The notes beneath the pieces were generated by a model that saw only the letters and a list, made by a program, of their open reading frames with translations, was not told the DNA's origin and ran no database searches. Made by a program: the position numbers and the translations under genes. Below are positions 36,164 through 43,731 of a stretch of DNA of 45,361 bases, piece after piece (position 1 is the stretch's first letter; each line of letters starts with the position of its first letter). Source of the stretch: a virus; the IMG/VR virus record IMGVR_UViG_3300044470_000063, positions 1-45,361 of that record; one strand, 5' to 3'.

Positions 36164-36856
36164 ATGGGATTCTGGAGCGATCTGGTCGGCGTGACCACCA
36201 ACTATTTCCGCATCGGCACCGCCGGTGTGAGGCTGAAAAACAACAGCGGCAACCTGAGCGTGCGCAACGCGGGCGACTCCGCCGACGCGTCGGTCACTGC
36301 CAGCACGGTTAACATCTCGGGGGACGGTCTGACCATCAACTCCGACGCCGCTGAGACCGGGTCCGACTACCAGTACCTCATCAACCGCCCGACCTCCGGC
36401 ATGACGGCAGACGTGACAATCACCCTGCCGACCACCCACGGCACCGCCAACCAGGTCTTGCAGACGGACGGCACCGGGGTCACAACCTGGGCAAGTGCCG
36501 CCAGCACTTCGGCGTGCGTGTCGGTGAAAAGTACGGCGCTTGCTTACGGGTCATCCTCTCCGGTTTCCATGTTCACGCTGCCCGCCAACGCCGTCATCGT
36601 CCGTGTTGACCTGATCCTTGATACCCCGTTCTCCGGCGGCACCGGGGCGACGGTGAGCATGGGGGTGTCGGGCACGGCGTCCAAGTATTTCGGCACGGGC
36701 GACGTGAACCTGCAAGGGTCCGCTGGCGACATCTATCAGATTTTCCCGACCGCAACCCCGGACGGGTCCACGGAAGCCTTGATTCTGACCTACTCCGCAG
36801 GCAGTGCGTCTGCCGGGGCAGCGCGGGTGCTCACCCACTACGTCGTACCGGCCTAA
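36164..36856 (+). CDS. Tail fibre protein, 230 aa
   Basis: A 230-residue protein starting MGFWSDLVGVTTNYFRIGTA, with ribosome site CATAGGAGACCATC. Its first half is a fibre-type beta repeat (VRLKNNSGNLSVRNAGDSAD, SASTVNI, ITLPTTHGTANQVLQTDGTG, typical 'TLPttxGsanQvLqTDGtG' fibre phrase) and the second half a Gly/Ser-rich jelly-roll-like domain (GATVSMGVSGTASKYFGTGD). Probably a trimeric fibre that carries or supports the receptor-binding protein. No catalytic motif. Confidence 0.7.
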   Translation: MGFWSDLVGVTTNYFRIGTAGVRLKNNSGNLSVRNAGDSADASVTASTVNISGDGLTINSDAAETGSDYQYLINRPTSGMTADVTITLPTTHGTANQVLQTDGTGVTTWASAASTSACVSVKSTALAYGSSSPVSMFTLPANAVIVRVDLILDTPFSGGTGATVSMGVSGTASKYFGTGDVNLQGSAGDIYQIFPTATPDGSTEALILTYSAGSASAGAARVLTHYVVPA

Positions 36857-36865
36857 GAGGCTTCC

Positions 36866-38005
36866 ATGCTCGCTTGCACCAACCAACGCCTGATTCAGCC
36901 GCAGACCATCGGCAACCTCGTTGTCCCGACCGGGATGAATGCGGAGCTGATAGGCCCGGTTGTGACCGTTACCGGGACTGTGATGGTGCAGGGTTCTTCG
37001 ACTCTGACGGTCTCGGGGGGTGGTGTCAAGGGCGTTGGTTCGGCGCTACCCCAGATGGACGGTGCCGCCTCACAGGGCGTCTCTCCACTCGTCGCGGCCC
37101 AAGACCACGTGCATCCGACCGACACGAGCAGGGCGGCGAGCGGCGGCGGGAACGCTACAGGGACTTGGCCGATCAGTATCACGGGGAATGCGGCAACGGT
37201 CACAGGCGTCACCGGCACCAACAGCGGAGATGTGACACTCGGGACCGCGAGTGGCCTTTCCCTTGCCGGGCAAGTCTTGAGCTTGCAAGCAGCCAGTGGG
37301 AGCCAAACTGGGGCGCTCACTTCTACCGACTGGACGACGTTCAACGGGAAACAGGCAGCACTTGGCTACACACCGATGAAGACGGATTACAGCAACGCAG
37401 GAACTGCCCCGACGTGGAACCAGAACACAACCGGGACGGCAGCAAACCTGACCGCAGGCGTGGCACTCCCGGTGGCGACCACCTTGACGGTGAAAGATAC
37501 GACCTCTTCGTCTCCTGACTACGCTCTTGGCGTTGGAGAGACGGCCACCGTCACATTCTCGGCTTCAACTTCCGTGCCGCTGCATATCGCGACGGTAGAG
37601 GGACTGTACGAGCTTTCCGTGCAGTGTGACTCCACGACAACGCCGGGGTCGGTGAAACTGGCGTACCTGCTACCCAATAACACGGTGCAGACAAGCGCCT
37701 GTTACGACATCTATTCAGGATACAGGGCGAACAATACGACTGTCGCTCAGGCGGATAATAATGTAAGTGCCCTACTTCTCGGCTGGTGTGTATTGTGGGA
37801 GATGACGGCCAAGGTTTCAACTAAGACCAACAGTAAGAGCCTTTTAGCGCAAGCGTTGTATGCCGATTCAGGGGCAGCGAGTTATATGGCAGTCGCCAAC
37901 ATCGCCTCTTATTGGGCCAACACTTCAACTGCATGGACCTCGCTCGGCACAATCACTTTTGGCCAAGCTCAATCCGGCATCGTGACAATTAGGAGGATTT
38001 CGTGA
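36866..38005 (+). CDS. Tail fibre protein, 379 aa
   Basis: A 379-residue protein starting MLACTNQRLIQPQTIGNLVV. Repetitive beta-fibre motifs: SITGNAATVTGVTGTNSGDV, LQAASGSQTGALTSTDWTTF, TNGKQAALGYTPMKTDYSN, TGTAANLTAGVALPVATTLT, all typical of phage long fibres ('GNAATVT', 'SAADWNTFNGKQ'). The C-terminal half has a globular beta domain with SLLAQALYADSGAASYMAVA. Probably the distal or intermediate fibre. Its stop overlaps the start of the DGR target gene by 4 nt. Confidence 0.75.
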   Translation: MLACTNQRLIQPQTIGNLVVPTGMNAELIGPVVTVTGTVMVQGSSTLTVSGGGVKGVGSALPQMDGAASQGVSPLVAAQDHVHPTDTSRAASGGGNATGTWPISITGNAATVTGVTGTNSGDVTLGTASGLSLAGQVLSLQAASGSQTGALTSTDWTTFNGKQAALGYTPMKTDYSNAGTAPTWNQNTTGTAANLTAGVALPVATTLTVKDTTSSSPDYALGVGETATVTFSASTSVPLHIATVEGLYELSVQCDSTTTPGSVKLAYLLPNNTVQTSACYDIYSGYRANNTTVAQADNNVSALLLGWCVLWEMTAKVSTKTNSKSLLAQALYADSGAASYMAVANIASYWANTSTAWTSLGTITFGQAQSGIVTIRRIS

Positions 38006-39237
38006 GTTCTCAAATACAGGTAGATCAGGTCGTTTCTTCGTCGGGTGGGGCGGTTTCGTTCCCTCAGTCTTGCACTGTCTCTGGTCACCCCACCATCGAA
38101 GGTGTCACATCCACAGGTGCCACCGGCACGGGCAACCTCGTCTTTTCTGCCTCCCCAACCTTCACAACGCCCACGGTGGCGGCCGAACCCCCTTCGACGG
38201 ATAACGGTCTGGGCCTGGTGCCTACCATCTGGGTTAAAGACACCCTGCGCGCCCAACTGGAAGGCACGACCGGCGGCCAATGCACGGTGCTCTACGATGT
38301 CGCGGGCAACCCCAACTTCATGCGGATCATACCCGCGTTCAACGGCTACGACGTGAGCCCCAACCTGGGAGCCGCCGGAGTGTCCCATCCAGCCTTCTAC
38401 GTCAACGGGGTGTTCAAATCCCAGATATTCATCGGCATGTACCCTGCGGCGAACGTCGGCGGCCTCGGCTGCTCAATTCCGAATGCCGCGCCCTACGTAA
38501 ACATCAACTGGGACAATGCCAAGACTGCCTGCACCAACAAGGGGCCCGGCTGGCACATGATGTCCAACTGGGAATGGGCCGGAGTTGTTCTCTGGTGCAT
38601 TAAAAACGGCATCCCCCTGGTCCGTGGTAACACCTATTACGGACAGTCGGACAGCAAGCCGGTCGAGACCGGCCGCAGATGCGATGCAGGAATCCCCGGA
38701 AACACTGCCAGCGGAAATCCCGCCATTCTCAGCGGCTCCGGTCCGGCCTCCTGGAGGCATGACGGCACCATGTTCGGGATCTCCGATCTGGTCGGCAGTG
38801 TCTGGGAATGGGTCGATGGCTTTAAAACCGTGGCAGGCGCGATCCAGATGCCCACCGACAACTACTACACGCTGGCCGATTCGAGTTGGCCGGGCCACGG
38901 CGCCATTGACGGCACCGGCGGAGTAGCTGTCATATCCGAGACCGTCAGCAATCGTTCCACGGGCACATACAATGTCTGGAACTCCACCACATCTAACGCA
39001 ACCACCAACGCGACTATCCTGAAGCAGGCGCTGATCTGCCCCTACGATACCGCCGCTAATATGGGGAACGTTGCAGGCGGGTTCTGGGTGAACAACAGCA
39101 CAAGCTTTGAAGCTCTGCCGCTCCGCGGCGGCGATTGGGGCAACGCCAGCTACTGCGGCCTGGCTGCCTTGAACTTGAACAGTCAGCGCTCCTTCGTGAG
39201 CGCGGGCGTCGGTTTCCGTCCCGCTTTTATCGTTTAA
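38002..39237 (+). CDS. DGR-diversified receptor-binding protein, FGE/C-type-lectin fold
   Basis: A 411-residue protein. The N-terminus is fibre-like (VTSTGATGTGNLVFSASPTF). Residues about 110-370 are a formylglycine-generating-enzyme-type C-type-lectin fold: KGPGWHMMSNWEWAGVVLW, SGPASWRHDGTMFGISDLVG, SVWEWVDGFK. The C-terminus LPLRGGDWGNASYCGLAALN, then LNSQRSFVSAGVGFRPAFIV, is a classic DGR variable region, RGGxWxNxSxxGxxALNLNxxRS...GFRPA. The codons at the variable positions are NNC or NNT, as expected from mutagenised AAC/AAT codons. It would be the adhesin tip. Overlaps the previous gene by 4 nt; a perfect inverted repeat follows. Confidence 0.88.
   Translation: MSSQIQVDQVVSSSGGAVSFPQSCTVSGHPTIEGVTSTGATGTGNLVFSASPTFTTPTVAAEPPSTDNGLGLVPTIWVKDTLRAQLEGTTGGQCTVLYDVAGNPNFMRIIPAFNGYDVSPNLGAAGVSHPAFYVNGVFKSQIFIGMYPAANVGGLGCSIPNAAPYVNINWDNAKTACTNKGPGWHMMSNWEWAGVVLWCIKNGIPLVRGNTYYGQSDSKPVETGRRCDAGIPGNTASGNPAILSGSGPASWRHDGTMFGISDLVGSVWEWVDGFKTVAGAIQMPTDNYYTLADSSWPGHGAIDGTGGVAVISETVSNRSTGTYNVWNSTTSNATTNATILKQALICPYDTAANMGNVAGGFWVNNSTSFEALPLRGGDWGNASYCGLAALNLNSQRSFVSAGVGFRPAFIV
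39118..39228 (+). other. DGR variable region (VR)
   Basis: The C-terminal coding stretch of the lectin-fold gene. Codons at the expected adenine-mutagenised positions read GAT (378), GGC (380), AAC (381), AGC (383), TAC (384), TGC (385), AGT (394), TTC (398), AGC (400) and GGC (402), all ending in C or T. The flanks are GC-rich and invariant-looking, ending GTCGGTTTCCGTCCCGC, the position where the initiation of mutagenic homology would lie. The matching adenine-rich template is not found in this window. Confidence 0.75.
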
Positions 39238-39268
39238 TCTGGCCTCTGGGCCTCTGAGAATCTGTATG

Positions 39269-39299
39269 GGGCAGTAGGGGCAAAGAGCCCCTACTGCCC
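39269..39299 (+). other. Perfect 13-bp inverted repeat downstream of VR (DGR hairpin/cruciform)
   Basis: GGGCAGTAGGGGC (39269-39281), loop AAAGA, GCCCCTACTGCCC (39287-39299), 32 nt after the target-gene stop. Well-studied DGRs need a GC-rich hairpin or cruciform a short distance 3' of VR for retrohoming. There is no U-tract, so it is unlikely to be a terminator. Confidence 0.75.
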
Positions 39300-39312
39300 G
39301 AAGGGCATAGTT

Positions 39313-39492
39313 TTGGAAAACCTTAAAATAAAGCAGAAGCATGAAGACATGATCAAATACGGATACATCGCGCTGAGGCAGTTCCCGAAATCGGAAAAGT
39401 TTTCTCTTGCGCAGGACATCGCCGACGAGCTGTGCGATGAGGAGGTGAACCTGGGCAAAGGCCGCGCCGTGATCGCGGTGATCGTGCACTAA
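39313..39492 (+). CDS. Avd-like (four-helix bundle) fragment, 59 aa
   Basis: A TTG at 39313, 7 nt after GAAGGG, opens a 59-codon frame. The N-terminal helix MENLKIKQKHEDMIKYGYIA and the phrase ALRQFPKSEKFSLAQDI match the start of DGR accessory variability determinant (Avd) / four-helix-bundle proteins, which recruit the template RNA to the reverse transcriptase. Full-length Avd is roughly 110-130 aa; here the frame diverges after DIADEL and ends GRAVIAVIVH, so it is truncated, a minimal form or a decaying relic. Its place right after the VR hairpin is the canonical DGR position. An ATG at 39349 is an alternative start. Confidence 0.6.
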   Translation: MENLKIKQKHEDMIKYGYIALRQFPKSEKFSLAQDIADELCDEEVNLGKGRAVIAVIVH

Positions 39493-39502
39493 AGGAGGTT
39501 AA

Positions 39503-39901
39503 ATGAAAATCCTCGCCCTCATCCTGTTCTTACTTCTCCCGGCCGCCGCCCTTGCCGACTCCTGGACGACCTCGGATACCGTCATGCAACTGGCGGCTAC
39601 CGGCGTAACAACCGTCGACTGGCTCCAGACCCGCTACATCTCGACCCATCCGGCTACCTGCTCGGAGGCTAACATCGCCCTTGGGCAGCATCCGACTTTA
39701 GGCCGCGTTGACGCATATTTCGCTTCAGTGGTGGCAGGCGAAGTCTTGCTGGCCTACGTAGCCCCCAAGGTGGTCCTTCTGTTCGGAGGAAGTGAACTTC
39801 TCGCTGCTAAATCCAGGACAGCCGTTCAAGCCATCACCATTGGCGTCGAAGCGACCGCAACCAGCCTGAACTTCCGCTACGGCGTGAAGATGGAGTTCTG
39901 A
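39503..39901 (+). CDS. Secreted hypothetical protein, 132 aa
   Basis: A Sec-type signal peptide (MKILALILFLLLPAAALADS, cleavage expected after ALA) precedes a domain with LAATGVTTVDWLQTRYISTH, a pair of Cys/Ala helices and a hydrophobic segment AVAGEVLLAYVAPKVVLLFG that could be a membrane helix. The gene lies between the DGR and the endolysin, so it may be part of the lysis or envelope group. Ribosome site AAAGGAGGTTAA. Function unknown. Confidence 0.65.
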   Translation: MKILALILFLLLPAAALADSWTTSDTVMQLAATGVTTVDWLQTRYISTHPATCSEANIALGQHPTLGRVDAYFASVVAGEVLLAYVAPKVVLLFGGSELLAAKSRTAVQAITIGVEATATSLNFRYGVKMEF

Positions 39902-39912
39902 GGAGGGACTAG

Positions 39913-40488
39913 ATGAAGTCTTTGAACGAGATGTTTGACGAAGTAATCCTCAATAACGAACTGAGCGGCAATCTGGATGCCGCCTACCGTTTCAGCCACG
40001 CGGAAGGGGGGACGAGCGGGTGGAGTTTTGGGCGTTCACAGTTCGACGTAAAGAACAACTCCACCGCGCGCGCTCTGCTTTCCAAACTCGGGTTCACGGC
40101 ATCTCAGGTGCTCGCCATTCAGGACGAGACCGCCGATCCTCGGCAGTGGAACGACCGGCTCAAAGCGGGTGCCGCCATCATCGACGCCGCCGACACGGAC
40201 CAGTTGAGCTACTGCCTCGGTATCGCGCTGAACTTCGCCACGGCGCACGGTATCCCAGTTGAGAACCCGTCCGGCATCCTCGGGCTGGCCGATTACTGCA
40301 ACCAGTACGGGACTCCCGGCGCGGAGTCTGCCGCTTACTACACCACACTCGGGCACCCGGTTACTGCCGCCGACGTGCTCAATTTCAAGCTCAATCACAC
40401 GGCCTACGGTAAGGCGAACCCGGCTGACTGCCGCCGAAGATACGCTGGCGTCATGAAAGCCATCACGGACGGAGGGACCAATGGATAA
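39913..40488 (+). CDS. Putative endolysin (muramidase-like)
   Basis: A 191-residue protein starting MKSLNEMFDEVILNNELSGN. SHAEGGTSGWSFGRSQFDVK is reminiscent of muramidase-type cores (catalytic Glu in AEGG, then SFGRxQFD), followed by a helical lobe (AADTDQLSYCLGIALNFATA, NPSGILGLADYCNQYG) and NHTAYGKANPADCRRRY. The size (about 190 aa), the lack of a signal peptide and the adjacent two-helix holin are what a phage endolysin cassette looks like. The precise glycosidase family is uncertain. Its last 8 nt overlap the holin gene. Confidence 0.6.
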   Translation: MKSLNEMFDEVILNNELSGNLDAAYRFSHAEGGTSGWSFGRSQFDVKNNSTARALLSKLGFTASQVLAIQDETADPRQWNDRLKAGAAIIDAADTDQLSYCLGIALNFATAHGIPVENPSGILGLADYCNQYGTPGAESAAYYTTLGHPVTAADVLNFKLNHTAYGKANPADCRRRYAGVMKAITDGGTNG

Positions 40489-40627
40489 GGACGATTACCT
40501 CAAGATTTCGCTGGTAGTGGCGCTCATTGCTATCGGCATCACCTCGGCATGTGTGCCAGCGTGGACCGGTGCTAGTGCCATCATCACCGGCATCTTCGCG
40601 CTGCTCAACTTCCACCCAAAAAACTAA
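40481..40627 (+). CDS. Putative holin, 48 aa, two membrane segments
   Basis: ATG 40481 after GGAGGGACCA gives a 48-residue product starting MDKDDYLKISLVVALIAIGI. It has two hydrophobic helices (about residues 9-23, SLVVALIAIGITSA, and 28-43, WTGASAIITGIFALLN) joined by a short CVPA turn, with charged ends. A tiny two-helix membrane protein overlapping the endolysin gene by 8 nt is the standard signature of a class II-type holin that opens the inner membrane for the endolysin. No dual start is evident. Confidence 0.7.
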   Translation: MDKDDYLKISLVVALIAIGITSACVPAWTGASAIITGIFALLNFHPKN

Positions 40628-40683
40628 CCCGCCCGAGTGCTGATCTGGCCTCGGGCATAACCCAAGAACAGGAGAAACAAATC

Positions 40684-41112
40684 ATGTCGTTCATCACTGA
40701 GTTGAAAGAGATCCAATCGGACATCGAACCCTTCGTGGACAAACTGTTGAAACTCATCGGCTGTGGTGCGCTCATCGCTGAATCCGTATCCCCCCTGACC
40801 GGTGCGGCCGCGCCCGAAGTCGCTGCCGGTGCCGCCGCTGCCGGTGCCATCGCCAACGGGCTGTCTGCCGCGCTGGATGCTCACCAAGCCGCTGTTGCCG
40901 GCGGGGCTGACCCGACTGCCAGCGCAACCGCCCTCGCCGCTTCCGCCATCCAGACCGTCGTGAATTCCGGCGTCATCAAAGACACGAATACCACCACGGC
41001 GCTTACCCAGGCTGCGACCATCGTGCAGAACGCTACCCCGGAAATCCAGACCGCCGTGCAGGTGCTCAACTCCACGACCGACCCGCAGACGCTGGCAGGG
41101 ACCGTAGGGTGA
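40684..41112 (+). CDS. Ala-rich protein in lysis cassette, 142 aa
   Basis: A 142-residue protein starting MSFITELKEIQSDIEPFVDK, then a Gly/Ala-rich stretch (TGAAAPEVAAGAAAAGAIAN) and long Ala/Thr helices (TASATALAASAIQTVVNSGV, TALTQAATIVQNATPEIQTA). It could insert into or span a membrane at the Ala-rich stretch, but hydrophobicity is marginal. Placed between holin and peptidase genes, it may be a lysis accessory or a late virion protein. Ribosome site CAGGAGAAACAAATC. Not recognised. Confidence 0.6.
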   Translation: MSFITELKEIQSDIEPFVDKLLKLIGCGALIAESVSPLTGAAAPEVAAGAAAAGAIANGLSAALDAHQAAVAGGADPTASATALAASAIQTVVNSGVIKDTNTTTALTQAATIVQNATPEIQTAVQVLNSTTDPQTLAGTVG

Positions 41113-41615
41113 ACGCAGGGCAGGTAAAAGCGACGGCGCAGACCGGTGACGTGTTGCTGGTAAGCGGCAACGATGCGGAACAGGTAGGCATACAGATTGC
41201 CACCTGTTCCGCGTTCTGTCACGCTGCCTTGCTGGTACGTGAAGGCGGGCAGTTAATCGTAGCGGAGTTTTTGGAGCCTGACGGCTACCGTACCATTTCT
41301 TTTGACGACTGGCTCACCGAACGCGCAGGGCAAAAGATCTTTTACGGGGTCGCGCCCGATACTGTGCGGGCGGGGGAACCAGCTATGCTGGCGGGGTTGT
41401 CGAAATACACCGATCCTGCCGCCCGCAAGTACGATTTCGCCGCCCTTCCTCTCGTCTGGCTGTCCCATGTCACCGGGAAGGACTATCACCCCAGCGGCGA
41501 GGTTTGCAGCCTACTCGTCGCGGACGAATGGGAGACTACCGGGTACAAAGTCGGCTTCGATCCGGCACCCGCTGATTTCCTGTTTCTGTGCGAGTCAGTG
41601 GCGATTATCCGCTGA
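41109..41615 (+). CDS. Permuted NlpC/P60-type (YiiX-like) cysteine peptidase/amidase
   Basis: A GTG at 41109 (overlaps the preceding stop) gives 168 residues. TGDVLLVSGNDAEQVGIQIA and FCHAALLVREGGQLIVAE carry His38 near the N-terminus; the nucleophile Cys133 is in GEVCSLLVADEW near the C-terminus. This His-before-Cys order is the permuted papain-fold NlpC/P60 arrangement (YiiX/YebB-like). It could cut peptidoglycan cross-links or lipid/acyl substrates and be part of the lysis cassette. The phage-typical neighbours and absence of a signal peptide fit a cytoplasmic lysis enzyme. It is the last + strand late gene. Confidence 0.75.
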   Translation: MNAGQVKATAQTGDVLLVSGNDAEQVGIQIATCSAFCHAALLVREGGQLIVAEFLEPDGYRTISFDDWLTERAGQKIFYGVAPDTVRAGEPAMLAGLSKYTDPAARKYDFAALPLVWLSHVTGKDYHPSGEVCSLLVADEWETTGYKVGFDPAPADFLFLCESVAIIR

Positions 41616-41623
41616 GAATAAAA

Positions 41624-41651
41624 AAAGGCCCTTTCGTTTGAGAGGGCCTTT
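41624..41651. terminator. Bidirectional terminator between convergent operons
   Basis: AAAGGCCCT (41624-41632) and AGGGCCTTT (41643-41651) with a 10-nt loop. On the + strand it is followed by CTGTTTCATTT; on the - strand it is followed by TTTTTTTATTC, an ideal U-tract. It separates the + late operon from the - strand early operon. Confidence 0.85.
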
Positions 41652-41755
41652 CTGTTTCATTTGGTAATGGTCCGATAGGTTAACCCTGGTTGATAGCAGT
41701 CCTAATCACGGCGAATCTATTTCCGGCTGTGGGCGCTATCAGCGGGCGTTGGCTT

Positions 41756-42628
41756 TCATACCTCCTCCCCCACCGGTACTCCGCGGATGATGAGGGTGGC
41801 AGAGTAGCTGCTCCGCGCACATGGCACTTCCGACTGACCCTGAAACCGGACGATGTGGTCTCCGCCCGGCTGGGTGAACACGCGTACCTCCTTCACCACA
41901 TCCCTCACCTTGGGAGGCGCGGGGATGTGGGTGCCGATAAGCTTGATGAGGTCACAAGCAGGAACACCACAACAGTGGTCACGATAGGTAATGTCCTTGT
42001 CTATCCCGCCGCACTTAGGGCACTCCCACCTCACCACCTCCACCGGCTCAGGCGCAACCGGCTTCGGGCGCTCGATGATGTGGGGTACGTCCCAGTAGAG
42101 GGTGCGGAGGGTGTCGCTGCATCCTTGGCCAACCCCAGCTAGCCCAAACCTGAACGTGATCCCGTAATCCGTCTCTATGTAAAGAGTATCTGGATTTCGT
42201 TGAGATATGACCGCCCGCCCAAACCTCGCACTCCACACCCGATCCCCAACTTTCGCGTCTGCGAAGGGTTGAGGGGCTTTTTGGTTCTGTTCTATTGGGC
42301 TGCACTCAGGGCAGTGCTCATGGCTTTTCATTCCGTGCGGGCACATTACCTTTTTCCTCTTCTCTTCCTCCTCTGTAGGTATCTCTTCCAGCATCCAAGG
42401 GGCGATAAAATAGCCATCCAGCTCGTTGCTGCACCACCCATCTTTATCTATCTCCGAGGGCACGTACTTGCGGCCACAAAGCCTGCGCATAGTATCGTGG
42501 AACATATGATTAGGGCCGGTAATATCCCCGGTGGGGTCCAGCCCAAACTCCGCCACCATATCCTCCCACTGCCGGATGCGGTAGATCTTGCCGGGGATGA
42601 TGTCTTCTGGTTTAAGTCCGTGTTTCAT
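41756..42628 (-). CDS. Modular zinc-binding hypothetical protein, 290 aa
   Basis: The start at 42628 has GGAGGACTCCGA upstream. The product starts MKHGLKPEDIIPGKIYRIRQ, then GPNHMFHDTMRRLCGRKYVP, a CPHGMKSHEHCPEC zinc knuckle, VGDRVWSARFGRAVISQR, and a second CPKCGG...DHCCG region, ending in a beta domain. Two zinc-ribbon-like modules and a barrel-like segment suggest a nucleic-acid or protein-interaction scaffold encoded early. Last gene of the - strand operon. No family is recognised; it could have been built by fusion of small phage domains. Confidence 0.65.
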   Translation of the reverse strand: MKHGLKPEDIIPGKIYRIRQWEDMVAEFGLDPTGDITGPNHMFHDTMRRLCGRKYVPSEIDKDGWCSNELDGYFIAPWMLEEIPTEEEEKRKKVMCPHGMKSHEHCPECSPIEQNQKAPQPFADAKVGDRVWSARFGRAVISQRNPDTLYIETDYGITFRFGLAGVGQGCSDTLRTLYWDVPHIIERPKPVAPEPVEVVRWECPKCGGIDKDITYRDHCCGVPACDLIKLIGTHIPAPPKVRDVVKEVRVFTQPGGDHIVRFQGQSEVPCARSSYSATLIIRGVPVGEEV

Positions 42629-42900
42629 TCGGAGTCCTCCGCGGTAACAGCGATCAGCCAATGTCCATGTTTCTCGTTCACCCTCGTATAAGACTGCGAA
42701 CGGTCTATATCCCAGGTGGTGCGCGCTTCCATAATAGGGTAGTCGGCGCAGTCGAAGCCGTAGGCCGTTACCATCTCACCGCGAGTGTGCCCGTTGTACA
42801 TCCCTTCTGGGTCGCTGAAGCTGCTGAAGACCCTCAACTCGGGGCCGTGAGCTTTGCGAATAGCGATCCAAACTTCCTCAGTGGTCGGGATTCGTTTCAT
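42625..42900 (-). CDS. Hypothetical protein, 91 aa
   Basis: A 91-residue protein starting MKRIPTTEEVWIAIRKAHGP, with FSSFSDPEGMYNGHTRGEMV and WDIDRSQSYTRVNEKHGHWL. Clear ribosome site (GGAGGAACAAGGGAG). The layout (short helix, then aromatic/charged strands) is that of a small single-domain phage protein. Its stop overlaps the next start. Function unknown. Confidence 0.7.
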   Translation of the reverse strand: MKRIPTTEEVWIAIRKAHGPELRVFSSFSDPEGMYNGHTRGEMVTAYGFDCADYPIMEARTTWDIDRSQSYTRVNEKHGHWLIAVTAEDSE

Positions 42901-42917
42901 CTCCCTTGTTCCTCCCT

Positions 42918-43217
42918 CTAAAAGTGCTTGTTGTAAAAGCCCAGCAAAGCCGGCCCGAAAAGTGTATCGGGGAAAGCCGCGCCTTCTCCACTTTCGTGCT
43001 GTATCCAGACGTTTTTGGAATCCTGGCGGCAGATGGTCAGGTCACCTACCTTCACCTGCGGGTAGTTGGGGTCTGCCACGGCATACATCCCTAGGTCATT
43101 GAATACTACAGGCGCAGTAAGGCGCTCACACTCCTCTAAAAGCCACTCTATCACCTCGCAGTCACCGAACTGCGGGTAAGCCTTTTTTCGGTCTTCTAGG
43201 ATCTCTTCGATGTTCAT
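42918..43217 (-). CDS. Hypothetical protein, 99 aa
   Basis: A 99-residue protein starting MNIEEILEDRKKAYPQFGDC, then WLLEECERLTAPVVFND, a DPNYPQVKVGDLTI segment and FPDTLFGPALLGFYNKHF. It looks like a small mixed alpha/beta domain; no cofactor motif. Starts inside the end of the preceding gene (4-nt overlap), ribosome site GAGGGAGGAACA. Unknown function. Confidence 0.7.
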   Translation of the reverse strand: MNIEEILEDRKKAYPQFGDCEVIEWLLEECERLTAPVVFNDLGMYAVADPNYPQVKVGDLTICRQDSKNVWIQHESGEGAAFPDTLFGPALLGFYNKHF

Positions 43218-43534
43218 TGTTCCTCCCTCTCGTTTAGTGCCAGTGTTGCAGCGGTGACGGCTTCGGAGATGGTAGCCTTCCCGACAAACTCCCCGAAGGC
43301 TAAATCAGCATCGCAGTACCAACAATTATCCTGCCAATCCCACCACAGATTAGGTCTGCGCTCCTTCTCCACCAGCGCGTTCAGGAGTTCGACGGCCTCG
43401 GCGTCGGTGAAGGAGAGCTTTTCACCTATAATTCCTTTAGTCTGGTGGTCTTTATCCCTCCAGAATACGTGCACTTTCTCCCACCCCATAAACAGTGCAA
43501 TCTTCTCGAATTGCTCAGGTGTTAGGTTCATCAT
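43214..43534 (-). CDS. Phage ABA-sandwich-like protein, 106 aa
   Basis: A 106-residue protein starting MMNLTPEQFEKIALFMGWEK. It has an N-terminal helix, then AVELLNALVEKERRPNLWWD, WQDNCWYCDADLAFGEFVGK and AVTAATLALNEREE, a pattern seen in small phage proteins annotated as 'phage ABA sandwich domain' (WE..DW..YVDADL.......A). The match is from motif style, not alignment. It lies mid-operon with 4-nt overlaps on both sides. Confidence 0.6.
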   Translation of the reverse strand: MMNLTPEQFEKIALFMGWEKVHVFWRDKDHQTKGIIGEKLSFTDAEAVELLNALVEKERRPNLWWDWQDNCWYCDADLAFGEFVGKATISEAVTAATLALNEREEQ

Positions 43535-43731
43535 TTCCCACCTCTAAAGTTTTCAATAAAACTCCGCATCCACGACTTTCCGATTTTGCTGGTGGCCGAC
43601 ATAATATCCGAGTGTTGTTTGTTGAGTACGCGCAGACAGTCATCGCACACCATCTTGATATTCTCCGTTTGATAGTGCGCTACCAGCTCAGTTAACCCGG
43701 TCGTAGCTTTACCGCAGGTGTCACAACTCAT
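43531..43731 (-). CDS. Small zinc-finger protein, 66 aa
   Basis: A 66-residue protein with two CxxC pairs: SCDTCGKATTGL at the N-terminus and MVCDDCLRVLNK in the middle, then a basic helix (SKIGKSWMRSFIENFRGGK). The four cysteines form a classical zinc ribbon, suggesting DNA, RNA or protein binding, a common small early-phage regulator form. Overlaps both neighbours by 4 nt. Confidence 0.75.
   Translation of the reverse strand: MSCDTCGKATTGLTELVAHYQTENIKMVCDDCLRVLNKQHSDIMSATSKIGKSWMRSFIENFRGGK

Noticed and set aside
36874-37518. 214-codon + frame overlapping the fibre gene
   Set aside because: Alternative frame of a fibre gene with strong motifs; product is Arg/Gly/Asp low-complexity.
39269-39299. 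Rho-independent terminator reading of the hairpin
   Set aside because: No U-tract follows (GAAGGGCATAG) and it lies at the position of the DGR hairpin directly 3' of VR.
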